A stretch of DNA of 64,000 nucleotides, taken from contig CAAFTZ010000116.1 of NCBI GenBank assembly GCA_900766055.1, positions 10,988-74,987 of the forward strand. The letters run 5' to 3'. A program made the translations under genes and the position numbers. The notes below the pieces were generated by a model. That model made no database searches. It had not been told where the DNA came from and saw only the letters and a program-made list of their open reading frames with translations. Source of the DNA: an uncultured Parasutterella sp. GTDB lineage: Bacteria > Pseudomonadota > Gammaproteobacteria > Burkholderiales > Burkholderiaceae_F. Below are positions 49,192-58,802 of the stretch, piece after piece. Within the stretch, counting starts at the first letter, position 1; every line of letters begins with the position of its first letter.

Positions 49192-50751
49192 TTACTTAGC
49201 AGCTTGTTCGTGGTGATAAGCACCGGTTCCTAAAGAGCTGGGACCGATCTTTGCGAAGCGCACCATAAGCCAGGCTTCCACAATTAACAGGCCTGTGTAG
49301 AGGAATACCAAGGCGCCCAAAGAGCCCCAAAGCGAACCGACAGACAGAGAGGAGACCGAGAGGTGGGTCGGGAGGATTTCCCAAATGGTCCAAGGCTGAC
49401 GACCGTACTCGGCGACAAACCAGCCGGCTTCACAGGCGATCCAGGGAAGCGGAACGGCAAAGAGCACGAGCTTGAGCCAAAGACGTTTTTCAGCAGCCAC
49501 TCTGCGCAGAGAGTAGTAAACGGAAAGACCGAAGATCAGCAGAAGAGCGACCCCCGCACCGGCCATGATACGGAAAGCGTAGAACATGGAATTGATGGAG
49601 TAGGGGATCGAGTCATTTGCGGCCTGCTGAATCTGTGCCTCTGTGACTTTATTGGTATCGGGCTGATACTTTTTGGTCAGCAAGCCGAAGCCAAGGTCTT
49701 TCTTATGGGCTTCAAATGTGGCCTTAGCTTGTGCGTCGTTCGGGTTCTTACGGAGCTGCTCCAAAGCTTTTACAGCCACCACGCCCTGAGTGATGCGTTC
49801 TTTGTTTTCGGCGATGATCTGATTCAGACCGGGTATCTGCTTATCCAAGGAACGAGTCGACAAAATACCGGCGAGCCAGGGAATGGTGATTTCGAAAGTG
49901 TTCTTCTTAAGCTCGGGGTCGGCAAACGCAACGAGAGCCATGGAGGCAGGTGCAGGTTCGGTTTCCCAAAGACCTTCCATTGCAGCGATTTTTGCCGGCT
50001 GATCCTGAGCGACGAGGTAACCGGATTCATCGCCCTGCTGAGCGGTGAAAATAGCAGCGACCAGGCCGAAGACAGCAGCGATCCGGAAGCTGCGCTTAGC
50101 AAAGTCCATATCGCGGCCTTTGAGCATGTACCAGGCAGAAATCGCCAGCACGAATGCGGCACCGGTGCAGTAACCGGCGGAGACGGTATGGAAGAATTTG
50201 GCCTGTGCCCACGGGCTGAGAAAGACGTCAAAGAAGTTCGTCATCTCCATTCGCATGGTCTGGTAATTAAAGGTGGCGCCGACCGGGTTCTGCATCCAGC
50301 CGTTGGCGACCAGAATCCACAAGGCAGAGAGGTTGGAGCCCAAAGCCATGAGGAATGTGCAGAGCAGGTGCGTTCCCTTCTTGAGGCGAGACCAGCCGAA
50401 GAAGAAAAGGCCGATGAAAGTGGACTCCAGGAAGAAGGCCATGAGACCTTCAATAGCCAGCGGAGCGCCGAAGATGTCGCCCACGTAGTGAGAATAGTAC
50501 GACCAGTTGGTTCCGAACTGGAACTCCATGGTGATACCGGTGGTCACACCCAAAGCAAAGTTAATTCCGAAGAGTTTTCCCCAGAACTTCACCATGTCTT
50601 TGTAAACCTGTTTGCCTGTCACCACATAACAAGCCTCCATCGCCACAAGAAGCATGGAGAGTCCGAGGGTGAGAGGCACGAATAAATAGTGATACATTGC
50701 CGTAGCAGCAAACTGGAGCCGCGACAGGTCAACTAATTCAGTTGAGATCAT
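49192..50751 (-). CDS. cydA: cytochrome bd ubiquinol oxidase subunit I
   Basis: CydA carries the haems b558, b595 and d and the quinol site. The 519-residue product has the N-terminal haem ligand region [21 protein letters not shown], the helices [23 protein letters not shown] and the [13 protein letters not shown] motif. The Q-loop of the long form is seen around residues 240-330. The start shares bases with the cydP stop (TAATG), indicating coupling. A long open frame on the other strand is a shadow. Confidence 0.96.
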   Translation of the reverse strand: MISTELVDLSRLQFAATAMYHYLFVPLTLGLSMLLVAMEACYVVTGKQVYKDMVKFWGKLFGINFALGVTTGITMEFQFGTNWSYYSHYVGDIFGAPLAIEGLMAFFLESTFIGLFFFGWSRLKKGTHLLCTFLMALGSNLSALWILVANGWMQNPVGATFNYQTMRMEMTNFFDVFLSPWAQAKFFHTVSAGYCTGAAFVLAISAWYMLKGRDMDFAKRSFRIAAVFGLVAAIFTAQQGDESGYLVAQDQPAKIAAMEGLWETEPAPASMALVAFADPELKKNTFEITIPWLAGILSTRSLDKQIPGLNQIIAENKERITQGVVAVKALEQLRKNPNDAQAKATFEAHKKDLGFGLLTKKYQPDTNKVTEAQIQQAANDSIPYSINSMFYAFRIMAGAGVALLLIFGLSVYYSLRRVAAEKRLWLKLVLFAVPLPWIACEAGWFVAEYGRQPWTIWEILPTHLSVSSLSVGSLWGSLGALVFLYTGLLIVEAWLMVRFAKIGPSSLGTGAYHHEQAAK

Positions 50752-50951
50752 TATTTTTGTCCTTGAACGGTATTAACAGAAGGAGTGTTGAGAAACCTTG
50801 CGCTGACAGCCTCAGCACTTTGGTCCGTTTTTGTTTCAGGGCCGAAGAAAAGGAAAAAAATGACACCGATCAATGCGATTTTGCAGCCGATGATCACAGC
50901 CAATTTCATCCCCAACCGTTCCGAGGAACGGTCCGAGTTTTTAACTGCCAT
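50751..50951 (-). CDS. cydP: CydP-like small subunit of cytochrome bd
   Basis: The 66-residue product has a charged N-terminus ([16 protein letters not shown]) and a single membrane helix ([20 protein letters not shown]), ending with a short polar tail. The pattern [25 protein letters not shown] resembles the cytochrome oxidase putative small subunit CydP, found before cydAB in proteobacteria. The stop overlaps the cydA start by the TAATG pattern, so it is the first gene of the operon. Confidence 0.75.
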   Translation of the reverse strand: MAVKNSDRSSERLGMKLAVIIGCKIALIGVIFFLFFGPETKTDQSAEAVSARFLNTPSVNTVQGQK

Positions 50952-51044
50952 AGAAGAAGAAAACTCCGTAAGTTTCTAAACGTAACTAATTGTAGTTTCA
51001 GATTTCATCCAAAAAAAGTCCGAAACTATTTCAAGCAGAATATT

Positions 51045-51058
51045 TTTGTATTAATCAA
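51045..51058. promoter_or_regulatory. possible FNR/ANR-type box before the cyd operon
   Basis: TTTGTATTAATCAA matches TTGAT-N4-ATCAA perfectly in the right half and at three of five positions in the left half. It lies about 94 bases before cydP, where an oxygen-responsive regulator would be expected. The match may be chance in AT-rich DNA. Confidence 0.3.
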
Positions 51059-51198
51059 TTTTCTATTGTGGGATTGGGAGCCGGTACGTCGTCTCCGTCT
51101 TCCCAGGCAAACGGAAGGATTGCCATGAAGGCAAAGAAAATGAGAGCCACGGCAATCACCAGCCATTTCCACAGTTTCTTTTTCTCTTTTTGTTCCAT
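51055..51198 (-). CDS. small single-helix membrane protein, unknown
   Basis: From ATG 51198 the frame gives 47 residues: a basic start (MEQKEKKKLWKW), a hydrophobic helix (LVIAVALIFFAFMAILPFAW) and an acidic tail. I recognise no family. It is 103 bases before cydP and could be transcribed with the cyd operon. The longer in-frame extension to 51321 runs through the terminator at 51282 and is unlikely. Confidence 0.5.
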   Translation of the reverse strand: MEQKEKKKLWKWLVIAVALIFFAFMAILPFAWEDGDDVPAPNPTIEN

Positions 51199-51279
51199 TG
51201 ATTCACCAAAAGTAAAGCTTTGCGGGTATTTTCGCCTGAGAAAAGCTGTTTTTCGAGTTTCCTGCCTAAAAAGACCATA

Positions 51280-51306
51280 AAAAACTCCGGACGGTGCCGG
51301 AGTTTG
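51280..51306 (-). terminator. terminator after the DUF1801 gene
   Basis: AAACTCCGG (51282-51290) pairs with CCGGAGTTT (51297-51305). On the minus strand the stem is followed by a T-run. It lies 38 bases after the DUF1801 gene stop. Confidence 0.85.
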
Positions 51307-51343
51307 ATTGTTCTTTTTCAAAGGCGTTTAAGCTTCCGTTTCC

Positions 51344-52174
51344 TCAGCTGTTTTTTTTGGTGGCTGTTTTTCTCGCCGGCGCTTTCTTCACAGCAGTTTT
51401 TTTCGCGGCAGCGGTCTTTTTCGGTGCTGCAGCTTTCTTAGTTTCTTCAGCAGGAGCCGATTCTTCTTTTACGGCAGACTTCTTAGCTGTCGATTTCCTG
51501 ACCGTCGTTTTTTTCGGCGCTGCGGAATCGTCCTTAGCTGCTTTGGCGCGAGTACGTTTTACCGGTTTTTCTTCTTCTGCAGCGGCTTTTTTAACTTTTG
51601 GACGGCTGCTTGCCGTCATTGCCGGATCCTTGAAGGTCGGAGCGCGAAGAATTTCAACGGGCTCTTTCGGTTCTTCGGGAACAACTTCAACCACTGCCTC
51701 TTCCGTGACTTCTTCTTTCATCGGAATGCGCACAACAGGAGGAGGTGCCTTGGCGTCTTCTTCGTTAATTTTCCAAAGAACCAACAGTTCTTTCTGAGTC
51801 GGTGCCTTTCCGGTTTTGAGTCTTTCTCTTCTTGCTGCAACCGAATCTCTGACGATCTTCTCAAGACTGTCCAGCGGAATGCGGTTAAGATCGACGAACT
51901 CAATGGCGCTTCTATCCTCGAGTACACCGGTAAGAAGAGACTTATAGTTTTCGAGAACGGACGGTTCGGCGATGAACAGAATCATTCTCTTTTCGGTGGA
52001 TTCAAGAGCAAAGAGCGGCCCCTGGAGTTCATAGAAAGCCAAACCGTAACGCATGCTCTCTCTGACGCCTCGCGCAGAGCGACGAATCATGCTGCAAACG
52101 CGGGCCATAGCGACACGTCTATCCGCCGGCAGATCTCTAAGATAGCCTCCTACGGTAGTTGCGGTAGGACTCAT
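51344..52174 (-). CDS. DUF1801-like domain with histone-H1-like Lys/Ala-rich tail
   Basis: From ATG 52174 (GGAGG ahead) the product has 276 residues. The first 120 match the DUF1801 pattern: VGGYLRDLPADRRVAMARV, IRRSARGVRESMRYGLAFYE, then KRMILFIAEP. Its function is not known. From about residue 125 it changes to a low-complexity linker rich in Glu, Pro and Val. It ends in about 100 residues of Lys/Ala repeats of the AAKK/KKTAV type, like histone H1 or bacterial HC1-type DNA-binding tails. The fusion suggests nucleoid association, which is an inference. It is monocistronic with its own terminator. Confidence 0.75.
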   Translation of the reverse strand: MSPTATTVGGYLRDLPADRRVAMARVCSMIRRSARGVRESMRYGLAFYELQGPLFALESTEKRMILFIAEPSVLENYKSLLTGVLEDRSAIEFVDLNRIPLDSLEKIVRDSVAARRERLKTGKAPTQKELLVLWKINEEDAKAPPPVVRIPMKEEVTEEAVVEVVPEEPKEPVEILRAPTFKDPAMTASSRPKVKKAAAEEEKPVKRTRAKAAKDDSAAPKKTTVRKSTAKKSAVKEESAPAEETKKAAAPKKTAAAKKTAVKKAPARKTATKKNS

Positions 52175-52300
52175 TAAATTTCCTCCAAAAACCAAAAACT
52201 TAGGCAAACTATCATTATATCCCAAAACAGGTTTTTATTCCTGCTTTTAGGGGTTAAATGTATTGAAGCTTCCTAAATTTTCAATCTTAGGAGGATGTTT

Positions 52301-52840
52301 TTATTTCCAAAAGACGTATTCAGCCGAGAACGGGACTTTCAGCAGCTTTCCGGCTTCGGACGGGGTGCAGCCATTGCTGTTGGGCATACCGCCTTCCGGT
52401 TTCAGGCGCTGAATATATTTGACGCCGTTAAAAACACCTGTTCCCGGGTCGGAGACCGCCTTCATCAGTGCGTATTTGTTATCTTTTTGGGGATTTGCAG
52501 GATCGACCCAAGCGATGATGTGGGAGGAAATGATGCGGGAGCCGTCTTTGTATTCAAAGGCGTTCATCGGGCCGGAGAGCTCGGCAACGACTTCACCGTT
52601 TTTGTCTTTAAGCTTGGCCTGCGGCTGTTCGAAACGCCAGTAGCTGCCTTTGGAATCGGCGGCGCAGCGGAAGACCTGGATCCCGCTTCCTTCAAGCGTG
52701 AGGAAAGCCTGACCTGACGGCGGCGTCAATTTTTCCAAAGAGGGCTGTTTGCTCGTGTTCAATGCAGTGTTGATAGAACTGCAGCCGACCAATGCTGCCG
52801 CGCAGGCGCCCGTTAAAGCAATTAAAAGTCTTTTCTTCAC
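52301..52840 (-). CDS. DUF3455-like lipoprotein
   Basis: From GTG 52840 (preceded by GGGAGA) the 179-residue product has a lipoprotein signal ending in LVGCS, so it is probably membrane anchored. The body contains LTPPSGQAFLTLEGSGIQVFRC, the YWRFEQPQAKLKDKNGEVV stretch and GVKYIQRLKPEGGMPNSNGC, a DUF3455-type pattern with a Cys pair. Function is unknown. A longer frame to 52867 lacks support. Confidence 0.75.
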   Translation of the reverse strand: MKKRLLIALTGACAAALVGCSSINTALNTSKQPSLEKLTPPSGQAFLTLEGSGIQVFRCAADSKGSYWRFEQPQAKLKDKNGEVVAELSGPMNAFEYKDGSRIISSHIIAWVDPANPQKDNKYALMKAVSDPGTGVFNGVKYIQRLKPEGGMPNSNGCTPSEAGKLLKVPFSAEYVFWK

Positions 52841-52890
52841 GATATTCTCCCAACAGTGATAACCCACTTTAATGCAAGCCGACAGGACTC

Positions 52891-54126
52891 TTAGCTGCGG
52901 GTGCCCTTATTAGGATCCCCACTTGTAACAGAAATAAAGTGTCGGTAAGCGATGAACGCAGCGAGCGCTAGAACCAGAGCGCAAATAAAGTAAGGCAGAC
53001 CGCCGAGGAGCGAGCCCGGGCTTTGCGCCGCTGTATGAACTAAAAGCGGCGTCCCGAGCAGAGGCGCGGCGACGCCCATCAAGCTGTTTACAGACGCGAT
53101 TGTTCCCATGGCTTCACCTTGTTCGGATGCAGGGACGGCATGAGAGACGATGGAATTGAGCGTCGGCGGAACAGCAACGGAGAGAAAATTGCAAAGCATC
53201 ACTAAGTAAGTCAGGGGGCCGTAAGTGACCAATCCGAAGCAGAGGTAAGCCAGTGCGCCGGAGCCGAGCCCGTAGAGGATCAGTTTTTGTTCGCCGAGGA
53301 CTTTTAAAAGTTTTTTGAGAAGGAAGCCTTGAACGACAGCGGTAACAAGACCCATGACGACCAGAGACAATCCGATGTTAAACGGCGTCCAATGGAAGCG
53401 GAAATTGGTAAAAAGCGTCCAGGTCGAATGCAGCATGGACTGAGCGAATCCGCTAAGGGCAATGACTGCGATCAGAGCGCCGATGTATTTGAATTTGGTT
53501 AAACGACCAAGCGAAGAAAGCGGGTTGAGGGTCTTGAAATTAATTGCCCGATGCTCTTTCGTTTTTAAAGATTCCGGGAGGACAAAAAGCCCGTAGAGGA
53601 AATTAAGCAGAGAGAGAATGCCTGCGATAAAGAAAGGCAGACGAACATCGCTTTCGCCGAGTATTCCGCCAAGCGCCGGCCCGAGGATGAAACCGATGCC
53701 GAAGCATGCTCCGAGTTTGCCGAAAGCGGCTGCGCGGTGCGCCTTATCGGTCACGTCGGAAATGTAGGCTTGCGCGACGGCAATGTTCCCGGCGAACGTC
53801 CCGCCCAACACTCTTGAAAAAAGAATGACGGGAAGCGACTGAGAAAGGGCCGGCACGAGGAACATAATCCCTAAACCGAAGATTCCGAGCAGCAGCACAG
53901 GTCTTCTGCCGTAACGATCGGAGAGCGCGCCTAAGGTCGGGGCAAAACAAAACTGCATTAGTCCGTAGGCCACCAGCATTGCACCGAGCCACCATGCCTG
54001 CGCAGACTGTGATCCTGCTAAATCGCCGACCAATTGCGGCAGAACAGGGATGATCAAGCCGATGCCGAGGATGTCCAAAAGGACGCAAATCAGGATAAAC
54101 GGCACTCCTGCCGCGGTGTTTTTCAT
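52891..54126 (-). CDS. MFS transporter, TetA/DHA1-type drug exporter
   Basis: This 411-residue protein has 12 predicted transmembrane segments and the MFS motif [17 protein letters not shown]. Motif C-like [16 protein letters not shown] is typical of the 12-TM drug:H+ antiporter class. The N-terminus [16 protein letters not shown] resembles TetA-type exporters. The substrate, including tetracycline, cannot be concluded. No TetR-type gene is adjacent. It is divergent from sstT. Confidence 0.88.
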   Translation of the reverse strand: MKNTAAGVPFILICVLLDILGIGLIIPVLPQLVGDLAGSQSAQAWWLGAMLVAYGLMQFCFAPTLGALSDRYGRRPVLLLGIFGLGIMFLVPALSQSLPVILFSRVLGGTFAGNIAVAQAYISDVTDKAHRAAAFGKLGACFGIGFILGPALGGILGESDVRLPFFIAGILSLLNFLYGLFVLPESLKTKEHRAINFKTLNPLSSLGRLTKFKYIGALIAVIALSGFAQSMLHSTWTLFTNFRFHWTPFNIGLSLVVMGLVTAVVQGFLLKKLLKVLGEQKLILYGLGSGALAYLCFGLVTYGPLTYLVMLCNFLSVAVPPTLNSIVSHAVPASEQGEAMGTIASVNSLMGVAAPLLGTPLLVHTAAQSPGSLLGGLPYFICALVLALAAFIAYRHFISVTSGDPNKGTRS

Positions 54127-54242
54127 GTGGAGCTAAGGTGTCTGATCGTTTCGTTAGAGGTGGAAAAAATTACCACGTTTTTAAGATAGCTGAAAAAATC
54201 GGTAAACTGAGGCCATATTGGAAATTACTTTTTACAAATCTC

Positions 54243-55475
54243 ATGAAAAGAACTATCCCTTTTTTAATCACGCTTATTAAACAAGGATCGCTGGTCAAGC
54301 AGATCATTGCCGGGTTGGTTTTGGGCATATTGGTTGCCCTGGCTTTCCCGGGATTTGCGCAAGGCTGCGGAGTGCTTGGTTCCTTCTTCGTCAGCGCTTT
54401 GAAGGCCGTAGCTCCGGTTCTGGTTTTTGTTTTGGTCGCAGCTTCTATTGCGAATCAGGAAAGCACCACGAATACAGCCATGAAGGACGTTATTGTTCTT
54501 TATTTGGTCGGTACGTTCCTGGCTGCTTTGGTTGCCGTTTTTGCAAGCTTCCTGTTTCCGATCCAGATCGCGCTCATTGATACGAAGGATGCGTTATCCG
54601 CACCGGGCGGCATCGGTGAAGTTGTCAAGAATCTGATCTTCAACATTGTTGATAACCCCGTCAAAGCGATTGCCAACGCGAACTACATCGGTATTTTGGC
54701 TTGGTCTATTAGCTTGGGTGTTGCGCTCCGTTATGCTTCTGATGAGACGAAACGCATTGTGACGGACCTCACCGCTAGCGTTGAATACGTCGTCCGCTTC
54801 GTCATTCGTCTTGCACCTATCGGCGTTTTCGGCCTGGTTGCCGAAGTTGTTGCCACTACGGGTTTGGCCGGCATGATGAGTTATGTCCGCCTTCTGGCCG
54901 TTCTGATCGGATGCATGATTTTCATTGCTTTGGTCGTCAATCCGCTTTTGGTTTTCCTCTACACCCACAAGAATCCCTATCCTTTGGTTTGGGCCTGCCT
55001 TAGAGAAAGCGGTGTGACAGCCTTCTTTACACGTTCCTCTGCTGCGAACATTCCTGTGAACATGAATCTCTGCCGTAAGCTTGGTTTGGACGAAAAGCTT
55101 TACTCTCTGTCTATTCCGATCGGCGCCACCATCAACATGGGCGGAGCTGCGGTGACGATTACCGTTCTGACTCTCTCTGCTGCCTATACACTCGGCGTGC
55201 AGGTCGACGTTCTGACAGCGCTGCTCCTGTCTGTGGTAGCCGCTGTTTGTGCCTGCGGCGCGTCCGGTGTTCCGGGCGGTTCACTCCTGCTTATTCCGCT
55301 CGCCTGCGGACTGTTCGGTATTGACCAGAACGTCGCTATGCAGGTAGTGGCTGTCGGCTTTGTTATCGGTGTCCTGCAGGATTCTGCTGAGACCGCTTTG
55401 AATTCTTCTACCGACGTTGTGTTTACGGCAGCTGCTTCCGAGCATCATCGCCGCAAATCTCAGAGTCACGCCTAG
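54243..55475 (+). CDS. sstT: serine/threonine:sodium symporter SstT
   Basis: SstT imports serine and threonine with sodium. From ATG 54243 the 410-residue protein matches E. coli SstT in length, and the upstream frame from 54138 is unnecessary. Family features are [17 protein letters not shown], the [14 protein letters not shown] stretch, [18 protein letters not shown] and [20 protein letters not shown] of the DAACS family. It is followed by a strong terminator. Confidence 0.93.
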   Translation: MKRTIPFLITLIKQGSLVKQIIAGLVLGILVALAFPGFAQGCGVLGSFFVSALKAVAPVLVFVLVAASIANQESTTNTAMKDVIVLYLVGTFLAALVAVFASFLFPIQIALIDTKDALSAPGGIGEVVKNLIFNIVDNPVKAIANANYIGILAWSISLGVALRYASDETKRIVTDLTASVEYVVRFVIRLAPIGVFGLVAEVVATTGLAGMMSYVRLLAVLIGCMIFIALVVNPLLVFLYTHKNPYPLVWACLRESGVTAFFTRSSAANIPVNMNLCRKLGLDEKLYSLSIPIGATINMGGAAVTITVLTLSAAYTLGVQVDVLTALLLSVVAAVCACGASGVPGGSLLLIPLACGLFGIDQNVAMQVVAVGFVIGVLQDSAETALNSSTDVVFTAAASEHHRRKSQSHA

Positions 55476-55495
55476 TGAACCGTTAAACCGCAAAC

Positions 55496-55535
55496 AAAAA
55501 ACCTTCCGAGAAAATTTTCCTTCGGAAGGTTTTTT
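55496..55535 (+). terminator. terminator after sstT
   Basis: AAAAAACCTTCCGA (55496-55509) pairs with TCGGAAGGTTTTTT (55522-55535), a 14-bp stem including the A and T runs. It can act in both directions. Confidence 0.88.
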
Positions 55536-55547
55536 AATGCCGAAAAA

Positions 55548-56048
55548 TTATGCTGCGACTCTCTTGGACAAAGAGAGGAGCGAATCCGTTACAGCCAGCC
55601 AGGGACTCGATACATCCAGCAGTTTGCGGTCAATTGCGCGCAGCGCCGGCTCAGCCTGTTTAATCCAAGACAAAGCTTCGTTATAAGAAACGGTAGAAAG
55701 GAATTCCAAAATCGCCGGTAAAAAGTGCGGGACGTCTTTTTCGGAGAAGTCCTGTCCGTGTTCGTGATAAAGATTTTCCAGAAGCTTCAGAGCCTCTGCG
55801 GATTCATGATTTTGCTGCATCAGATCAAGCGTCTTGTAATCTTCCTCAAAAGAGGCAAGGTAGACGTTCTGAAGCGCAGACATCGGCGCTGCCGACAAAG
55901 CCACAGTAAATGTTTTCAGATTCTCTTTAGTGTGGGGGTCTAGGTGGCGGGAGTTTTGCAAAATATGGTCAATCTTATTCAGCTCATTCAATGTTTGATG
56001 CCTTGGGTAGACCAATAATCTCGCAAGCGCGCTAAGTTCTGTTGTCAT
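55548..56048 (-). CDS. NarJ/TorD-like molybdoenzyme assembly chaperone
   Basis: The 166-residue product (ATG 56048) is mostly helical. It begins MTTELSALARLLVYPRHQTL and contains the pattern ENLYHEHGQDFSEKDVPHFLPAILEFLS, like the LY..HG...P..LP..LEFL signature of NarJ. NarJ-type chaperones insert the molybdenum cofactor into nitrate reductase or related enzymes. No molybdoenzyme gene is nearby, so it is an orphan here. A GTG start at 56084 is possible but has no good site. Confidence 0.72.
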   Translation of the reverse strand: MTTELSALARLLVYPRHQTLNELNKIDHILQNSRHLDPHTKENLKTFTVALSAAPMSALQNVYLASFEEDYKTLDLMQQNHESAEALKLLENLYHEHGQDFSEKDVPHFLPAILEFLSTVSYNEALSWIKQAEPALRAIDRKLLDVSSPWLAVTDSLLSLSKRVAA

Positions 56049-56210
56049 CTGAAAACTCGATAATGGGAAAACACCCTGTGTCACATGACTGCATCATAAA
56101 ACAATTTTCAGGGAAAACCATTAAGTAACAACCAATAATGCCCGTTTTGGCAATTTGGCGAACGATTTCCGGCTATCTCAGCTCGGACGCGAATGTGATA
56201 ACCTCGCGCC

Positions 56211-57791
56211 ATGCCGAAGGAAACAAACGTTACACAAAGATGCCTGGAGACCTTGAAGTCGGTTTTCAGCCATGAAGATTACCGCGAAGGTCAGGAGGCG
56301 ATTATCTCCGCGCTCCTGGAAGGACGGGATGTGCTCGCCCTTCTGCCGACCGGCGCGGGGAAAAGTTTGTGTTTTCAGCTTCCAGCCTTGGTTCAGGACG
56401 GCATGGCCGTCGTCTTTGAGCCGCTGATTTCTCTTATGAAAGACCAGGTGGATGCACTGAAAAAGAAAAACGTTGCGGCCGCCTACTTAAGCTCAAACAT
56501 GGATTGGGACGAAATTTCTTCCACGGTAGAGCTCATAAGAGACGAGAAGATCAAGATTCTTTATGTTTCTCCGGAGCGTCTTTCCAATCCCTCTTTCTGC
56601 CGACTTCTCGAGGACAGCCGCGTTTCTTTGTTCGCCTACGACGAGGCGCACTGCGTTTCGAGCTGGGGACATGATTTCAGACCCGAGTATCGTCTCCTGA
56701 GCGCCTTAAAAGAACGTTTTCCTTCGATTCCGCGAATTGCTCTTACGGCAACTGCGGACGCCATTAGTTCACGAGACATCTGTGAAAAACTTTTGGTTGA
56801 ACCTTATGTGCATGCTGCCAGCCTAGACAGAAAGAATCTCCGAATTACGGTCGTCCGCAGAAAGCGGGGCAATGAACAGCTTCTGGCCTTCATAAAGGAA
56901 AAGCACGCCGGAGAAAGCGGCATCGTTTACACGAGCTCCCGAGCTAAAGCGGAAACGATCTGCGCCTTTCTCGCCGCGGAAGGAATTAATTGTCTTTGTT
57001 ATCACGCCGGGCTGAGCCGAGAGCAAAGAGAGCTTAGCCAGACTCGATTCCTGCATGAAAAGGACGCCGTGATTGTGGCGACGATTGCCTTTGGCATGGG
57101 CATTGATAAGGCGGATGTTCGTTTCGTTGCGCATACTTCTCTGCCTAAAAGCATTGAGAACTACGTCCAGGAAATCGGAAGAGCCGGACGAGACGGGCAA
57201 AAGGCCGAAGCCTGGCTTTGCTTTAGCGGAGGCGATGCATTTTTTCAGAAGAAACGCATTGCGGAAAGTGACGCCGAGGACTGGTATAAGAACATCTCCG
57301 AAGTGAAGCAGGACGTAATGCAGGGCTACGCCGAAAGCACGGAATGCCGCAGAAATCTTCTCCTGGCCTACTTCGGAGAAGAAACAAAGGAGGCCTGCGG
57401 ACAGTGCGATAACTGTCTTGCCTCCGAGAAAAGCTGGGATGCCTCGACAGCCGTCAAAAAATTCCTTTCCACGGTATGGCGGTCTTACGAAAAATCGAAG
57501 CTTTACCTGAATGCCGCCCAAGTGACAGAGATTCTGCACGGCATCGAAACTCCCTTTATTCGACAGCATGATTTTCAGGCGCTCAGTACGTGGAAAATCG
57601 GAACGGAGTTTTCAGAAAGCCTGCTGCGGGCGGTTTACCGCTATCTTCTTTTGAAAGAAGCGGTGGGCGTGGAATTCTCTTCCAACAACGGGCTCTTTTT
57701 AACCGACAAAAGCCGCCGTTTTCTAACTTCGTCGGATCCCGTCTTTCTTTCGGCAAACGGATCGGGACAAAGAAAAAACCGAAACTTTTGA
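56211..57791 (+). CDS. recQ: ATP-dependent DNA helicase RecQ
   Basis: RecQ unwinds DNA in recombination and fork repair. The 526-residue product has the SF2 motifs PTGAGKSLCFQLPAL, the DEAH box AYDEAHCVSSWGHDFRPEY, LTATAD, and motif VI QEIGRAGRDGQ. The four zinc cysteines lie in CRRN...CGQCDNC, followed by a winged-helix region. It lacks the C-terminal HRDC domain present in E. coli RecQ (609 residues), as in many short RecQ proteins. It is monocistronic. Confidence 0.95.
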   Translation: MPKETNVTQRCLETLKSVFSHEDYREGQEAIISALLEGRDVLALLPTGAGKSLCFQLPALVQDGMAVVFEPLISLMKDQVDALKKKNVAAAYLSSNMDWDEISSTVELIRDEKIKILYVSPERLSNPSFCRLLEDSRVSLFAYDEAHCVSSWGHDFRPEYRLLSALKERFPSIPRIALTATADAISSRDICEKLLVEPYVHAASLDRKNLRITVVRRKRGNEQLLAFIKEKHAGESGIVYTSSRAKAETICAFLAAEGINCLCYHAGLSREQRELSQTRFLHEKDAVIVATIAFGMGIDKADVRFVAHTSLPKSIENYVQEIGRAGRDGQKAEAWLCFSGGDAFFQKKRIAESDAEDWYKNISEVKQDVMQGYAESTECRRNLLLAYFGEETKEACGQCDNCLASEKSWDASTAVKKFLSTVWRSYEKSKLYLNAAQVTEILHGIETPFIRQHDFQALSTWKIGTEFSESLLRAVYRYLLLKEAVGVEFSSNNGLFLTDKSRRFLTSSDPVFLSANGSGQRKNRNF

Positions 57792-57833
57792 TTTCGGCTT
57801 GAGAGCATTAAGCGCTATGTCCGGGCGAGTGTT

Positions 57834-58685
57834 TTACTTGGTTTCGTCCGTTTTATCGACATTCGGCGCCGTATCCGGTGACTTTTCAGGAGCCGGCTGA
57901 TTTTCTGCTTTCGGCGTTCCGGTGGTTCCGGAGCGCGGTTTTTGCTTACGGGACGCCAAAATCTTATCGAACAGCCCGTTGGGGATGAGGCGAAGAATTT
58001 TTGAAAGAACGCCCATTTCCCAAGGAATCGTGGCGTATTTCTTGCCTGCCATAATCACCTTGACGGCTTCTTTTGCAAAAGCTTCCGGCTCCATGATGAA
58101 CGGCATCTTGTACGGATTATGAGCAGTTAACGGAGTTCTAACGAACCCCGGAGAGATCGTGACCACTTTGATGCCGTATTTCTGCATCTCAACACGAAGG
58201 CTTTCGCAGTATGTAATCGCTGCGGATTTGCTGGCGCAGTAGGCTTCGCTGCCCGGGAGTCCGCGAATGCCGGCGACGCTTGCAATACCGACTAGAGTTC
58301 CGCGTTTGCGTTTGATCATCGGATCGATGAATGCATGGAAAGTAGATGCCATTGCAAAGACATTGGTATCGAAAACTTTATCAAAGACATCCAAGTCTTC
58401 GCGATACTGCGTTTTTACGCCGACAGAAATACCGGCACAAGCAATGGCGATATCGACTCCGCCGCAGGCCGCATCGAATTTACGGGCTTCTTCGATTAAA
58501 CGATCGCGATCCGTCACATCGCAGACAATCGCCGTATGCAGTTCAGGATTAGGAAGTTCTGCGATCAGCTCTTTGAGCTTGTCTTCACGTCTGGCAACAA
58601 GACCAAGCGTCGCGCCGTTTGCCGCAAATTCTTTTGCGAGGGCTTGTCCGATGCCGCTTGATGCTCCGGTCAGGAAAATGTTCAT
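57834..58685 (-). CDS. SDR family oxidoreductase
   Basis: This is a short-chain dehydrogenase/reductase of 283 residues from ATG 58685. The NAD(P)-binding glycine motif TGASSGIGQALAKEF is at the N-terminus. The catalytic Tyr/Lys lie in SEAYCASKSAAITY, with Ser in IASVAGIRG. A hydrophobic C-terminal region and a Pro/Glu-rich tail (KAENQPAPEKSPDTAP) follow, the tail being unusual. Substrate is unknown. An upstream frame to 58748 is not needed. Confidence 0.88.
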   Translation of the reverse strand: MNIFLTGASSGIGQALAKEFAANGATLGLVARREDKLKELIAELPNPELHTAIVCDVTDRDRLIEEARKFDAACGGVDIAIACAGISVGVKTQYREDLDVFDKVFDTNVFAMASTFHAFIDPMIKRKRGTLVGIASVAGIRGLPGSEAYCASKSAAITYCESLRVEMQKYGIKVVTISPGFVRTPLTAHNPYKMPFIMEPEAFAKEAVKVIMAGKKYATIPWEMGVLSKILRLIPNGLFDKILASRKQKPRSGTTGTPKAENQPAPEKSPDTAPNVDKTDETK

Positions 58686-58802
58686 TTGTGACTCCGCAGC
58701 CGGACATTCTGTGTCCGGCGGATAGATATTCTTAATGGAGTTAATCATACACAGCTTATCGCGGGCGGCGAATGCCGCCGTCTAACGAAGCCGTGAAAAA
58801 AG

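Noticed and set aside
49363..50685. 440-codon open frame on the plus strand opposite cydA
   Set aside because: It mirrors cydA codon structure, is Glu/Gly/His-rich with no recognisable domain, and the cydA frame has all family motifs.
56823..57569. 248-codon minus-strand frame opposite recQ
   Set aside because: The plus-strand recQ frame contains all helicase motifs, and the opposite frame shows none of its own.
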